Source: Istiophorus platypterus | Taxonomy: Eukaryota > Chordata > Actinopteri > Istiophoriformes > Istiophoridae | DNA length: 64,000 nt | Assembly (NCBI GenBank): GCA_016859345.1 | Contig: CM029120.1 | Coordinates: 7,679,501-7,743,500, forward strand | Direction: 5' to 3' | In this document: in pieces, positions 52,101 to 62,466 of the stretch | Layout of the letters: each line of letters opens with the position of its first letter | Position numbering within the stretch: position 1 is the first letter of the stretch | The notes under the pieces: model-generated | The model's input: the letters and a program-made list of their open reading frames with translations, nothing else | Databases searched by the model: none | What the model was told of the DNA's origin: nothing | Translations under genes and position numbers: made by a program

Positions 52101-55100
52101 CGAAAAGAATAAAGAGGCAGTGTGGCGTAACGCTCTTTAGAGACAGCAGGGGGAGCAGCGGGGCAGGGGGCCAAAGGGGGGAGAGGGAACAGGGGACAGG
52201 GGAAAAGAGACGGAGCGGAGTGGAGGACAGTGGAGTGGAGTCGGGACATGTCCGCAGGCCACAGGCAGCGAGGTCCACAGGAAGGCCACAGTACCATGGA
52301 GGAAGGAGAGGCATGAGGGACGAAGAGAATGAAGAGAGAACAAGAGGAGGAAGAGAAGAAACAGCGTGAAAGAGGAGAAAGGGATACATGAAGATGAGAT
52401 GGAGAAAAGGAAGATAAGATGGAGAAGGACAGATGATGGTAAAATCGGGGAGGGGGGCCAAAGAGTTGCCAATGTTGTGTTTTTGTGTTTTCAGTTTGTG
52501 GGTGGTGTTCAAATTGGGGACAATGAATAGGGGGGAAGAGGGTTGGTTGGGTGGGTGGGAGGAGGAGTGGTCGTGGTAGTAACAGGGGTGGCAGAGGGGA
52601 GAGGAGGACAGAGGGAACAATTGGTCATGGGGCGTGCAGTCAGTTGGCAAGAGTTGAGGTGAGGGTGTTTTAAAAACAAAAAAGAGAGAAAGGGGGACAG
52701 AGAAAGAAGAGAGAGAAAAAGGAAGTAAAAAACAAGGTCAGTATACACAAAGAAATGTAGTGCTTCAGACAGTAGAACTGGCTAAATTAAAATGCATTGT
52801 CACTATGGGAACACTAGAAGAAAAAGAAGAGAAAAAAGATTAACAATGAAATACAGAAAAAGGCAGAGACAATATGTACTTTTAGATTACCGACTGTTTT
52901 TTTAAGATTACTTTTGAATTACACTGTAATAAAAACAGACAAATCTGAATCAGTTATGATAAATCTTAAAAACTTAATATGCTTAATGTGGCTACATAAC
53001 TACAGTACATGTAATGACTGTAACAGACTATTTATACATTCTACACTCTATATGTATAAAGGAAAAATCTACATAATGGACATGTTTCTTAAAAAAAAAA
53101 ATATACAAAGAAAAAAGTAATATTGTCTCTCCAACAACTCAAGAATGATTTCAACTAATGGACAAAAATGAAGATATGAAATGGTAAGTTTAAAAAAAAA
53201 AAAAAAGAAGTTAGTGTTTTGAATAAACTTAAAATTCACAGTGAGCAAAGTGGCAGGTCAGAAATGCAGCAGGTTTGGTCAAACACAGAGAGGTCCTGAA
53301 AGAGAGGAGCATTTGACTCGATGACCCCCTTTTACTTAAAAACAGTGCTCAGGGGACTCCGGCTATTGCAATCACATGGTGGTGGGAGACAGGGGCAAAT
53401 ACACTGGTTACTCTCGAACAAAAGGATCCAGGTCTATGAATTATAAAGTGAACAAAAGGCCCTGGAATATTTAGATGCTGCTCAGCATTGCACTGACAGA
53501 GGCAGGATATGGAATAGTTAAAGCCATGTGAGCGTACTGACCTCAGGGTTCAGATTGCTGACCAACAAGACGTTGTGTCCCCCAGAGGCAGTGAGCCCTG
53601 ATAAGCCGAGCCGGCTGGCAGCTGCTGCTGCAGCCGCCATGCCACCGTGGCCAACACCCAGGGATGCCAGGGCACTGGGAATACCAGGCACTGACAGACC
53701 TATGGAGGAACAAAATACTAATTATGAGCAATTTATTGCAGTCTAGATACAGTAAATTATAGACATGCTGTTGGATTTATGTGCCTCATTATAAAATAAA
53801 TAGCAGGATTGAAAAAAGTCTGTATACTGACCTGCTGCCTGTTGGATGGCAAAGGTTGGGGGGAAGGCATGTGCTCCACCATACGGAGAGGCTGAGATAA
53901 TGCCTGGTGCAGCTGGGAGAAGAGGAAACAACCAAAAATGAGAACACAACTTCTCCATTAAATGTGTATTCATGATAAAATTTAAAAAAAAAAAAGAGCG
54001 TAAAATCTAATTATAAAACAGTTAAAAACAATTAAACTGATAAACCATGCTCTAATTTTACCAAATGCAGCGGCAGCCATGGTCTGGTGATCAATGGAGG
54101 GCTGTGAATCTGCAGTTGGGAGGTCTGGTCGGGTGTAGTCCCTGCTCTTGTCATTGTTGTACTTGACATTGAGGCTGGTGAGCTTGGAGAAGCTAATTCT
54201 CAAGGTACAGCAGGCATTGTAGATGTTCTGTCCGTCCAGAGACTGAGACAAATGTTGGAACATTAGGCTTAGGATAACTTATGTTTTGATCGATTTTATT
54301 GTATTATTATTATTCATTGTATTGTATTGTACATGACGCACTGCAACCACAATGATTTGCATTAAACTGGTTTCATTTCTCACAGTCAGTCTTAACCCTT
54401 AGAATTTTTACAAAGCACCCAATGATCTGTTACCCAAGGGTAACAGCCTCACACTCAAACGTCCTGTCACAAAAAAAATAATAATAAAAAAAAAAAATAA
54501 ATATCGTTGTACCAATCTTACCAGTTTAGCATGCTGAGCTGTCATGCCATCAGCATACTGGATCAGAGCCTGGAACTGGTTATTCTTAGTGAAAGTGATG
54601 ATCTTCAGCACAGTGCCAAACTTAGAGAAAATCTGGAGTGGGGAGATGGCATAATTGGCACATTTCAGATTGTTATAACAAGTATATAGGAGGATTAACA
54701 TGGCATTTTTGTATGCCTTTTAAACAAGGGTCTCATTGTTACCAATATGCTAATTTTTATTTATGTGGCAACCCCAGGTTTGCAAAGTATCTTGCAGAAA
54801 ATGTTATAAATGCTAGTGACATGTGCAATTTCTCAGCAACATATGAGGAGAGTAGAAAAGAGGCAAATGCAAAAACAACAGAGTAACAAAATATAATTAT
54901 AGTGGAGGAGAGGGTAGTTTAGCAAGCTGTTTAAGTTTGCACAAGTCAAAATTTCTCTCTCTGCTCCTGGTGCTGCACAGCTATGTGTTTAACGGCTAGT
55001 TTTACACAACAACTAAAACAGAGCACAACCTACAGTTAATGGCAGGTGTTAAACTATTTGCGGTTTAAAGAAAATACAACATAAACATCAAGATAGCTTT

Positions 55101-58100
55101 TATGTTAAAGATCAATGACAAGCTTGAAAAAAATAAAAACCCTGATCAACTGGATATAAAACCAGTCAACTGGCAAACGCCACCACTCATACTCAAAAGG
55201 CCTGTTAATAGACTTGTTCAAAGATAATTGACAAGCAAATTTAAAAAAAATAGCAAGCATATAATATCCATAGCTGAAGTCTACAACTACAGATTTTAGT
55301 TTTTAATTTTGGTAAACTTATTTTTTTTTTAAATTATCTTACTATAGTCTTCTATGTCTATCCAGTAACAATAACTAAAATATGTGCTTGTACCTGATGT
55401 AGTACATCCAGGGTTACTGGGTAGAAGAGGTTCTCCACTATGACCCTGAGCACAGGGCTTTGAGTCGCTGCTCCTCCCATGGTACCTGCATCTGTGGAAA
55501 TGGCCATGCTACCCATCCCTCCTCCATGCAACGCATTGACTGCCTGCAGAGCTGCCTGAGCACGCTAAGGGGGAAAAGTCAAAAGAACTTCTTAATATTG
55601 ACAGAGAAAAGTACAAAATAATGTGGGGGACATTTGTGCAAAGCAAGTGGCATATTGCCAGGTTGCAGTTTCTTGTGGTTTGCCTGCCAAATTCTACAAC
55701 AATAACAATGATTAGGGTAATTATTACCTTGATTATTTTGTCTACACTGCAAACTACTGAGCAAAACATCACCGTTAAAAAGGATCACAAAGTTTATACA
55801 AATAAATTAGAGACTGCTGGCAGGAAAGAAAATTAAATTTATTTGTTCAGCATCCAGGCAACACTTTCATTTTTAGTATCTTGCATTGACTACAACACCA
55901 ATTTAAGCCTAAAACAACAAAAAAATCAATATGACGAGCAAGTGTGTGTATGCGTGTGTTTGACAATAAGCCCTTACCACTTGGTTAGGGGAGTTGTCCG
56001 TCTTAAGCTCCTTATGGGTTGAGTATTGCATATAAATGGGGTGGTTTCTGATGACAGGGGTGACAGAGGAGTAGTAGCTCACCATCGTCTGTGCACACTC
56101 CTCACTGTTCAGCTCCAAGAACGCCTGCAGGCGAGGACCGAAGAAACATATTCAAAGTTTCCTTCAATACATACAATAAGGTATCACCCTGAGGCAATGT
56201 TTATTAAGTATTCTTAATTTTGCATGTTTGTTGCAAACTTTTCTAAGTAACTGCACTATCAGTGTGCTTTTAGCCAAATTTCATTCAAGATCTTTATTGG
56301 GTTTGACATAGCACAGCTTGTAACAGAAAAGCAGGAGATAATGAAAAAATTCAGGAGGGATTAACTGTCTTGTACCAGGAAATCGCAGCAAGAATTATCT
56401 CCAATTCACAACCCAATAAAACCAGAAGGATGTAACAAAAGAGTCATTGTTATCATTTTCAGATCAGGACAGAAGGCTAGAAAACTGATCCCTTGTAGTG
56501 CGAGCCATACAGGTTCGGTGAGCAGACCTGCATTTATCTTTCCTTACCTGGTTTTTCCCTTTCAGCATCAGCAAATTAGTGACCTTTCCAAAGGGCAGTC
56601 CTAGGCCAATAACCTCAGCCTCGTTTATGTCGTTAGGCAGCTTGCGTACGTGGACCACGCGTGACGGAACACCAGGACTGCGCACGTCACCTTTGAATTT
56701 TTTGCTGTCGTTGCCATTGGCTGCAGGAGTAAACAGAGGCAGATACAATCATGGGGGGAACAGAAGGCTCTAGTTCTTCTTGAATAATGGATTGATTGTC
56801 ATGGCAACACAAACAAGACAAGCATTTCAATAAAAAAGGATTCACCCCTCCTTGGAAACCCCCCTACCTGAGTTCATGATATAGGGCCCGTTGGATATGC
56901 AGGAAGAAAAGAGTTCGTCGGATCCCCTCTGCAGAAAGAGAGAAAACAATGGTTCACTTCAGTGTGATCACCAATGAGGGCACAGCATGGCAGGTGGAGA
57001 GGAGAGCTCTCATATTACGAAGCCATTGTGTGATAAAGGAGGAGGTAATCTGATAACCAAAAAGAGAATCGAGCAAACACGCTTGAAAGGAGCTCCACCT
57101 TCCTGACCAAGAAGAATTTAGTGACCTAGCTTTTCAACAGGGATATATGAATTCCCATAATGATCATGTCTTCCCATCTCACTTTATCCTCCACTTTAAC
57201 AGCCCAACTGGCTAGTTTAAAATAAACCTTTAAAGTCACAGTATGATGAGCTATTATTTCTTACTCCAAACATTGTGCCAAATTATCATGTTCTAATGCC
57301 AATTGGACTCAAGGAGGAACAACTACTTTCAGCTTAAGGCACACAAGTCAGCAGTAACAGCTTAGTTAACAGCTGTCGGTACAACCCATCTTCTCAGAAT
57401 TCAGAAAGAATAACACACTGAAATCCTCTGGATCGGAAGACAAGATGGAGATACTCTCAGCTCACACTAGTTTACTGTCAGCTGAAAAGGCTTGCCCAGC
57501 CACCCCCCCCATCACTTCAGTAGATATAAAGTGCTTTTTCAGGGCTGTTCTCGTGGCTGTATGTGTGTTTGTGGTTGTGCGAGATGAAGTATTGCAGTCA
57601 CAAGAAGTGGCTCAGCAGCCTAAGCTCTACAGCACTCTACAATGACGGTCCTGTTCAGGCTGAGACTGGGGGCATTGTTATACGGCAGCACACACACATA
57701 TGGACACCCGAGGACTCTCTGGGAGTTGAAGGGCCCTGCAGCGTTTTAACAGCAACCAGTTATGCAGGTTTGCTAGCATTCTTCCCCACCTAATAAAACT
57801 TGTCCTTTAAATAGGCAAGATTACGGTGGTGGTGGGGTTCCCAGTCAGGCTACAAACAAAAAGGTAGGAATAAGGTAACCAGAAAAATGTTTTTGTAGTG
57901 CCTCTACGCATTGTAAGAGGCTGGCGCAGGGTACTGAGACTGTTGTTCTGAGAGCACAACACTGTAAGCAGTAGTATAAACTACCCTTTGACTTCCAGAT
58001 GGTTTAGCTGACTCAGTTACTCCTACTCGGAGGCCCACGCAAACAGTGTCTGCTATCTCCATCGAGGACTTAAAGCAACAAAAGAAAATACTGTGCCTTT

Positions 58101-58642
58101 TCACTGTAACTTCAGGATCGAGGACCTGCTCCCTTAGTAAATGTTTGAATCTCGACATAAATGGAACGCATACATAAAATGCAATCACTTAGCTAACATT
58201 ACTGAGATGCGAAAAAGCCGAGAAGCGAGCCTCTGAAAAGACTCAGAATATATGAATGTTTAGTCAGCAGTTGGTGCAACTAGAAGGAGTATTAAGTCAA
58301 CATATTGTTGTATACAACTCAGATGCAATAATAAATATATATATACAGTACAACAAAGGGGTTTGCCAAACCGTACAATGAATGTGTTACAGTGGTGTAC
58401 TTGATGGGAAGAAAATGTAAAATACTACATATTTGCTTGATAAATGGGACAGGGGCAGATGTAAGCCATGAGAAATGAAGGAAGTGGCTCCAGCCTGACT
58501 CAATGGTCATGGGCGGGTAGTGTCACATCATCAGTCAGCAGACCAACTCCAAACAGGAAGAACAGCAAGATCAGGCCTGGTTCCAAGGTTTTGCTGAACT
58601 TCCCTGTGGGGACTGATGGCCACTGTTCCATGGTTGCCCCCC

Positions 58643-58699
<57 letters not shown>

Positions 58700-61600
58700 C
58701 TTCCTCATTCTAATTATAACCACAAAGCTAAGTCTACAGTGTGGAACAGGAAAACCAAGCCACATACAAAAAGAAACTACTTTTCCAATTGACTAAAACT
58801 CCACCAATAACTTTTGGAGGGAGTTTGGTAGAGAGTACAGAGCAACAAAAATTAAAAGTGAAGTTACAAAGCCAGTGGAAGAAAAATAAAGCTCATAAAT
58901 GGTTTGTTAGTAACGCTAACACAGTGCCAAACCCATTTTTTTCAATACAATCCCACTAAATGTGCATCAGCTTGGTCACATCCTTTGTTTGCTCTGAGCA
59001 CCGACAGTATAATAGTAACCTTCATGAGATGATGACACATTGTTGGCCCACATACTGAAACTGTGGAGCAACTTCCTTTCACTGACAATGGCAGTACCTT
59101 GAACTTTTAAAACAGGAACCATGACTAGAGGCAATTTCCCAGCTCCATACACCACATCACACCTGGGTCTCATTCCATCAAAGAGAGAACAAAACCACTA
59201 TGATCTTACAAGTAAGATAACCGATATGGTGTGTACTTTTATTTGCAAGAAGCCTTATCTCGGCCTCCGCCCGGGTGTCGGTGGGTGGGTCTCAGGGAAA
59301 AGCACAAAGGAGAAGAGCACAGGTACAGACATGTTTGTTCAGTGTGATCAGCCTTTGTCAGCGGAGGGGGTAGGGAGTTGTGCCTCACCAGGGGGCTGGA
59401 GGGGGAGATTGGAATGCGACCGCGGAATGCCAGACACTCTGCCTAGACGGAATAATTACAGATTCCAGCAAGGCAGCTCCCTATAACTAAGCATCACCAT
59501 TACCACAGCACATCCAATCCAGAAAACGGGAAAACTTTTGGAAGTAATCAAGTCCTATCCACCTACCAGCCCCCCGTTAAATGGTTCTTTGTTATCATGT
59601 TGAAAAACAACTGGTCAAACTGAGTTGAATAGAGGGGGTGGGGTGTGTCCCCATTATGGGCATGTGTGTCAAAGTCCTTGTTCAAACAGAGTTAAGACCT
59701 TTGACTGAGAGGATGAGGACATTTGCTGGAGGACGGTGGGGGCTTTAAGTTGAGATCAATTGCTCCTCCTACATATAGCTGCCCTGGGCCATGTTAACAG
59801 GGATTACTACGTAGGCAAGCATTTTTATTTGGGTGTGGAAGTTATCGACCAGCGCAGTGCCAAAAAACAAACGTGTTTCCTCTTAGACAAGTTTGTGCAC
59901 ATTGAAATTTCAATTACATAAGCAAAACTGGACAATGCTTTGTCACAGATCTGTTTTTACTAGTGCTGTTAGAGTGGTCTTGTGATAGATTGAGTGTGGA
60001 TAAAACTCTAAAACTGGGGCGGTTTTCAGCTGCTTTCTTAACATTCCAGTAAGACCAACAGTCTATTAAGGAACACAGAAAATAAACAACAGGAAGTTTC
60101 ATTTCCCCCAACAGTCACAAAACCCAACAGAAACAGGACGGAAAACATAAAACCCCACCTCAGATAATCTATTCTAACTGAAGGATCAAATACAACACGT
60201 CACAGTGCTGTGAGTTTCTGCAACCTCCGTGAGCTAACCATTCAGTTGCATTTCATAAATCTTTTAAGAAGAGTCAGTCTGCAAATGCAAACTCATTACA
60301 CATGAGAAATAGCTTCAGACAGCAGTTCTGTAATTATAGAGGAAGCTCTCGAAAAACTGACAAGACTACTTGTCTCAAGCCTGCAGTATCGGCGTAGTTC
60401 TTTCCCATTTCCACTCTGTCGTTTTAAAAAGTTTCTTGAATCCCCAATTTCCTAAAGAGGAATTTATCTGCAGTAAGATACATCTAGAAATCCATGTTGG
60501 AAATATTTAGATAAAATGGAAACTCCTGACCTCACAGCTATTATGATAAAAAGGGTAATTCCAATTACAAGATGGTTGTGTGTCCATATTGTACATGTAT
60601 ATATGAAAAAATAGGAGACATTCTTCGGCTAAAATCCCCACTGTAACTTGACACTGACAAATGAGTCACCGGGAATCACAATCAACCGTCCTCTCATGGT
60701 ACAATCACGGGATGTACTATGTGCAAAGGCAAAGTCAAGCGTTTAACATGACTACAGGCAAAATTCAACTGTTCACAAGTAAGTGAACAGATGGAAAAAG
60801 TACAAGAAACAGACAAGATGATTAAATTATTGCCTACCTTTGTGCCAACTGATATGTCATGGACACAGCTGCTAAAGAGAAAATGAAGTTCTTGATTAGA
60901 CAGGAAATCAATGAATAATCTATCATGAGATCCTTTAAAAAAAAAAATAATAATAATTCATCACAGCCTTCTACACTCTGGGAACGAACAACCTCACAAA
61001 ATGAGAGATAAAGTGCTGGGCAACAGGATATGAAAACATGAAAATTCACCAAGCGCCACAGAAACTTGATTTATTCAGACATGCAAAGAACAAAAAAAAC
61101 CCCAAAACATACAAAGGACTTACTCAATTTCAGGGACGTAGCCGGATCCCAGAGGGTACAAGTCAGCGTCTAGGCGGCTGCAGAGGGTTGGCAAAGCACA
61201 ACAGCAAACTTCAGACTGGCACAAATAATAATGCAACGACTCTCGGGCTAAGAAATTTTACGTTGGTGGGCGAACTCGAGTCACAATTCACCACGCAAAA
61301 CCGTCGCGATCCCGGCGACCACACGGGGAGAATACGCCTGAGCCGAATCGATACCCCAAAGCTTGTGTCTGTATGTGTGCGCTACCCGGTTTAGATAACC
61401 CGGTGCAGAAATCTGGGATTGAATCAACATGAAATGTTGGGGCCAGACATCTTCAACATGGCCCTGGCGCTCGGCGGACGAATGAATGCGGAAATGAGAC
61501 ACGTTGCTTTAGCTAGCGCCCGAGTTCCCCCGTGAAACCAACTTACCCGAGGTACGGGTTAGCGAAACGTTAACGAACAAAAAAAAAAAAAGTCCGCTCT

Positions 61601-62080
61601 GGTAAACGGCGCAATCAGCAAAAAAAACGACGAGAAACTTTATCCGGATCTCGGTTAACGTTTAGTTAGGTTCGCCGAGCGTTAGTCCGGTTTACATAAC
61701 GAGATAAAAAACGAGAAAGAAACAAAAAATAACGCTTCGCTTAACTACGGTTTGTTAGCTAGCGACGGCTAGCAGCCGCTAGTTAGCTTACGCTCCTTGC
61801 TAACTGTTGCATGTTTTGGTGAGAAGGAGAAGAAGAAGAAGAAGAAGGAAAAAAAAAAAAACCACGACCCCCCCTCCAGTTTCAAGTAAACTTTCTCGGT
61901 CAAAACGGCCGAACGACGCATCTTTCGGAACCGGGTCGGTTTAAACGAACGACCCGCTCGTAGAAAGAAAGAAAGGAAAAACAAGAAAAACCAACAAGCC
62001 GGCGGTCGGTTTAGCCTCGGAGAGAGAGAGAGAGAAAAGGCCGAGTCTTACGTGCGGTTCTCCTCCACTTACCCGTCCAT
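49043..62080 (-). CDS. ptbp1: Polypyrimidine tract-binding protein 1 (hnRNP I), complete 15-exon gene
   Basis: Nuclear RNA-binding protein that binds CU-rich pre-mRNA, represses alternative exons and also acts on polyadenylation, stability and IRES translation. Coding joins on the minus strand: 62080-62073, 60868-60838, 56928-56868, 56720-56548, 56124-55978, 55564-55394, 54632-54522, 54242-54062, 53912-53832, 53699-53542, 52134-52101, 51014-50922, 50430-50214, 49932-49855, 49175-49043. They total 1677 nt (558 aa plus stop), close to human PTBP1 (557 aa). Phases agree at every junction and all introns are GT-AG. RRM1 is about residues 54-132, RRM2 176-256, RRM3 363-438, RRM4 480-556. The N-terminal basic nuclear signal (KR at 13-14, KKFK at 40-43), Ser16 in KRGS (the PKA site in the mammalian protein) and the IYNACC helix of RRM2 (raver-binding tyrosine) are retained. 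The exon 9 peptide APGIISASPY points to PTBP1 rather than PTBP2. Which teleost paralogue (1a or 1b) cannot be told from the window; PTBP3 is less likely. Confidence 0.96.
49298..49702. mobile_element. Non-autonomous DNA transposon (MITE) in ptbp1 intron 14
   Basis: A 405-bp block with terminal inverted repeats of about 33 bp: the left end (AAAGGCTAATTTATGCTTCT...) and the reverse complement of the right end (AAAGGCCAGTTTATGCTTCT...) agree at most positions. No transposase frame. The termini resemble a family common in fish genomes, probably Harbinger-like. Target-site duplication not clear because the flanking bases are ambiguous. Confidence 0.75.
49855..49932 (-). CDS. ptbp1: ptbp1 coding exon 14 (RRM4)
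   Basis: A 78-nt exon after TTTAG, encoding PPSVVEDDLRRLFASSGATV then KAFKFF, with Gln515 split at the junction (CA|GTAAGT). Residues 489-514. Confidence 0.95.
50214..50430 (-). CDS. ptbp1: ptbp1 coding exon 13 (end of RRM3, linker 3, start of RRM4)
   Basis: A 217-nt exon, residues 417-488 plus two bases. It includes AMSHLNGQRLHGRAMRVTL, the linker QLPREGHEDQGLTKDYSNSP, then HRFKKPGSKNYSNIFPPSAT and the RRM4 RNP2 strand LHLSNI. The short RRM3-RRM4 linker is what packs these two domains back to back in the family. Confidence 0.97.
50922..51014 (-). CDS. ptbp1: ptbp1 coding exon 12 (RRM3 core)
   Basis: A 93-nt exon, same length as mammals, encoding GVYGDVMRVKILFNKKENAL then IQMSDGTQAQL. It holds strand 2 and the RNP1 strand of RRM3. 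The acceptor is preceded by a pyrimidine tract (CCTCTTCTTCCTTAG). If exon 11 is skipped, the shifted frame meets TGA at 50999-50997. Confidence 0.96.
51015..52100 (-). other. ptbp1 intron 11
   Basis: Between the regulated exon 11 and exon 12. Contains a G-rich stretch on the plus strand near 51304-51320, which is C-rich in the transcript. No other element recognised. Confidence 0.6.
52101..52134 (-). CDS. ptbp1: ptbp1 exon 11, 34-nt regulated micro-exon
   Basis: Exactly 34 nt, as in mammals. It encodes SVTPHCLFILF plus the first base of Gly386 (mammals: RVTPQSLFILFG), between acceptor CTAAAG and donor GTACG. It supplies helix 1 of RRM3. Being 34 nt, its skipping shifts the frame. In mammals PTB represses this exon in its own pre-mRNA to trigger NMD. 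Starting two bases later at CGTTAC would break the family sequence, so the first AG was used. Confidence 0.93.
52137..52762 (-). promoter_or_regulatory. AG-exclusion zone and polypyrimidine tract upstream of ptbp1 exon 11
   Basis: On the coding strand no AG occurs between the exon 11 acceptor (52136-52135) and 52764-52763, about 626 nt, where roughly 40 would be expected by chance. The tract is strongly C/T-rich, with many UCUU- and CUCUCU-like PTB motifs (for example about 52322-52365 and 52672-52727). A TATACTGACC at about 52745-52736 followed by a long pyrimidine run is the best branch-point candidate (A at 52738, about 600 nt from the acceptor). Another CTGAC lies at 52643-52639. Mammalian PTBP1 exon 11 also uses a distant branch point. 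Confidence 0.85.
52763..53541 (-). other. Distal part of ptbp1 intron 10
   Basis: A/T-rich sequence between exon 10 and the AG-free zone. No additional exon or repeat recognised. Confidence 0.6.
53542..53699 (-). CDS. ptbp1: ptbp1 coding exon 10 (linker 2, start of RRM3)
   Basis: A 158-nt exon after CCATAG. It begins GLSVPGIPSALAS and contains a seven-alanine run after Met342 (the mammalian protein has a similar poly-Ala). It enters RRM3 at HNVLLVSNLNPE (RNP2). Donor GTCAGT is weaker than its neighbours. It ends in phase 0. Confidence 0.95.
53832..53912 (-). CDS. ptbp1: ptbp1 exon 9, frame-preserving cassette in linker 2
   Basis: An 81-nt exon in the RRM2-RRM3 linker, encoding AAPGIISASPYGG then AFPPTFAIQQAA. 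It matches the mammalian alternative exon 9 (included in the longer PTBP1 isoforms). Exons 8 and 9 both end in phase 1, so skipping keeps the frame. An internal TCAG at 53895-53892 could serve as an alternative acceptor giving a 60-nt exon (53891-53832). Confidence 0.93.
54062..54242 (-). CDS. ptbp1: ptbp1 coding exon 8 (end of RRM2, linker 2)
   Basis: A 181-nt exon, residues 235-294 plus one base. SLDGQNIYNACCTLRI contains the RRM2 surface with the raver1-binding tyrosine. It is followed by KLTSLNVKYNNDKSRDYTRP, diagnostic of the PTBP family. It ends in phase 1, like exon 9. Confidence 0.96.
54522..54632 (-). CDS. ptbp1: ptbp1 coding exon 7 (RRM2)
   Basis: A 111-nt exon, phase 0-0, residues 198-234. 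It begins IFSKFGTVLKIITFTKNN and continues to AQHAKL, giving the RRM2 helix 1, strand 2 and the RNP1 strand QFQALIQY. Donor GTAAGA. Confidence 0.96.
54633..55393 (-). other. ptbp1 intron 6
   Basis: A/T-rich, no exon seen. Around 54930-55080 there is vague resemblance to the internal part of the MITE in intron 14, too weak to call. Confidence 0.6.
55394..55564 (-). CDS. ptbp1: ptbp1 coding exon 6 (linker 1 and start of RRM2)
   Basis: A 171-nt exon, phase 0-0, residues 141-197. It starts RAQAALQAVNA, runs through a Gly/Met/Ala-rich linker that differs from mammals, and enters RRM2 at SPVLRVIVENLFYPVTLDVLHQ. Confidence 0.95.
55978..56124 (-). CDS. ptbp1: ptbp1 coding exon 5 (end of RRM1)
   Basis: A 147-nt, phase 0-0 exon that begins AFLELNSEECAQ (RNP1 continuation) and ends KELKTDNSPNQV. 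The donor was taken as GTAAGG, leaving GTG (Val140) in the exon. A GT three bases earlier would drop Val; the chosen site matches the donor consensus better. Residues 92-140. Confidence 0.95.
56548..56720 (-). CDS. ptbp1: ptbp1 coding exon 4 (start of RRM1)
   Basis: A 173-nt exon from acceptor CTGCAG to donor GTAAGG. It encodes ANGNDSKKFKGD..., the second half of the bipartite nuclear signal, then RRM1 from SRVVHVRKLP (RNP2) to MLKGKNQ, where the RNP1 strand begins. Residues 34-91. Confidence 0.96.
56868..56928 (-). CDS. ptbp1: ptbp1 coding exon 3
   Basis: A 61-nt exon after acceptor CTGCAG and before donor GTAGGG. It encodes RGSDELFSSCISNGPYIMNS, almost the mammalian N-terminus, including Ser16 and Cys23. 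In mammals, use or skipping of N-terminal exons affects the nuclear signal. It ends in phase 1. Confidence 0.94.
56929..60837 (-). other. ptbp1 intron 2
   Basis: The longest intron of the gene (3.9 kb). It holds a (CA)n microsatellite at 58646-58699 and otherwise unremarkable A/T-rich sequence. No coding exon was recognised; short open frames such as 57904-58188 show no family resemblance. Confidence 0.7.
58646..58699. repeat. (CA)n microsatellite in ptbp1 intron 2
   Basis: About 26 CA units after a C run; becomes (TG)n in the transcript. Confidence 0.95.
60838..60868 (-). CDS. ptbp1: ptbp1 coding exon 2
   Basis: A 31-nt exon between acceptor TTTAGCAG and donor GTAGGC. It completes Gly3 and encodes CVHDISVGTK, where mammals have IVPDIAVGTK. 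Phase and length (8+31 = 39 nt, 13 codons) fix the assignment. It is too short to find by open frame alone. Confidence 0.9.
60869..62072 (-). other. ptbp1 intron 1
   Basis: The donor-side portion (about 61130-62070) is CpG-rich and continuous with the promoter island; it includes a (GAA)n run at about 61829-61850. No coding exon recognised inside. Confidence 0.7.
62073..62080 (-). CDS. ptbp1: ptbp1 coding exon 1 (start codon exon)
   Basis: Holds only ATG GAC GG before the donor GTAAGT (intron from 62072), the same MDG|... split as in mammalian PTBP1. The start has a good context (G at -3, G at +4). The 5'UTR continues upstream for an unknown length, probably less than 100 nt past 62081. Confidence 0.9.
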
Positions 62081-62300
62081 TGCACAAGAAAAAAACTGCA
62101 GGTCTGAGGCGAAGGTAGGGCGGCAGACTTGCTTGATTTTCTTACAAAATGGCTGAACACACGGAGGCGAGCGCTGATTAGTCCAGGCACTTCCAAGAGC
62201 CAGAAACAGGCGGGGACCGGCCCCTGCCGGAGCCGCCATTGGACAAGACGGCGGCGGCGGCGGCGACGGCGGCGGTGGTGGTGGTGGGGGGAGGAAAAAA
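62081..62300 (-). promoter_or_regulatory. ptbp1: ptbp1 5'UTR and CpG-rich promoter
   Basis: TATA-less, GC- and CpG-rich. On the coding strand there is a CCAAT box at 62242-62238 and GCCATTTTG at 62153-62145, a YY1-like element often seen at or just after the start of such promoters. Transcription probably begins around 62150. A (GGC)n/(GGT)n run lies just upstream at about 62248-62291. Exact start not determinable. Confidence 0.6.
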
Positions 62301-62397
62301 AAAAAAGAGAAGAAGGCCGCGGCAAATTTCCAGTATTTTATATCATAGTGGTCATGTTTGTTATAGTTTTGTTTTTTGTTTTTTAATGCGAGGGAAT

Positions 62398-62466
62398 CCT
62401 CCTCCTCCTCCTCCACCACCTCCTCCTCCTCCTCCTCCTCTTCCTCCTCCTCTTCTTCCTCCTCCC
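62398..62466. repeat. (CTC)n tract upstream of ptbp1
   Basis: CTC units with a few interruptions. The minus-strand poly-Glu frame through it is an artefact. Confidence 0.9.

Noticed and set aside
52006..52650. 214-codon minus-strand open frame rich in Pro, Ser and Leu
   Set aside because: It reads through the C/T-rich AG-free intron tract of ptbp1. Lack of AG and low purine content remove stop codons.
62073..62239. In-frame upstream ATG at 62239 adding 53 residues (MAAPAGAGPR...) to PTBP1
   Set aside because: It overlaps the CCAAT box and lies before the likely transcription start; no family member known to me has this extension.
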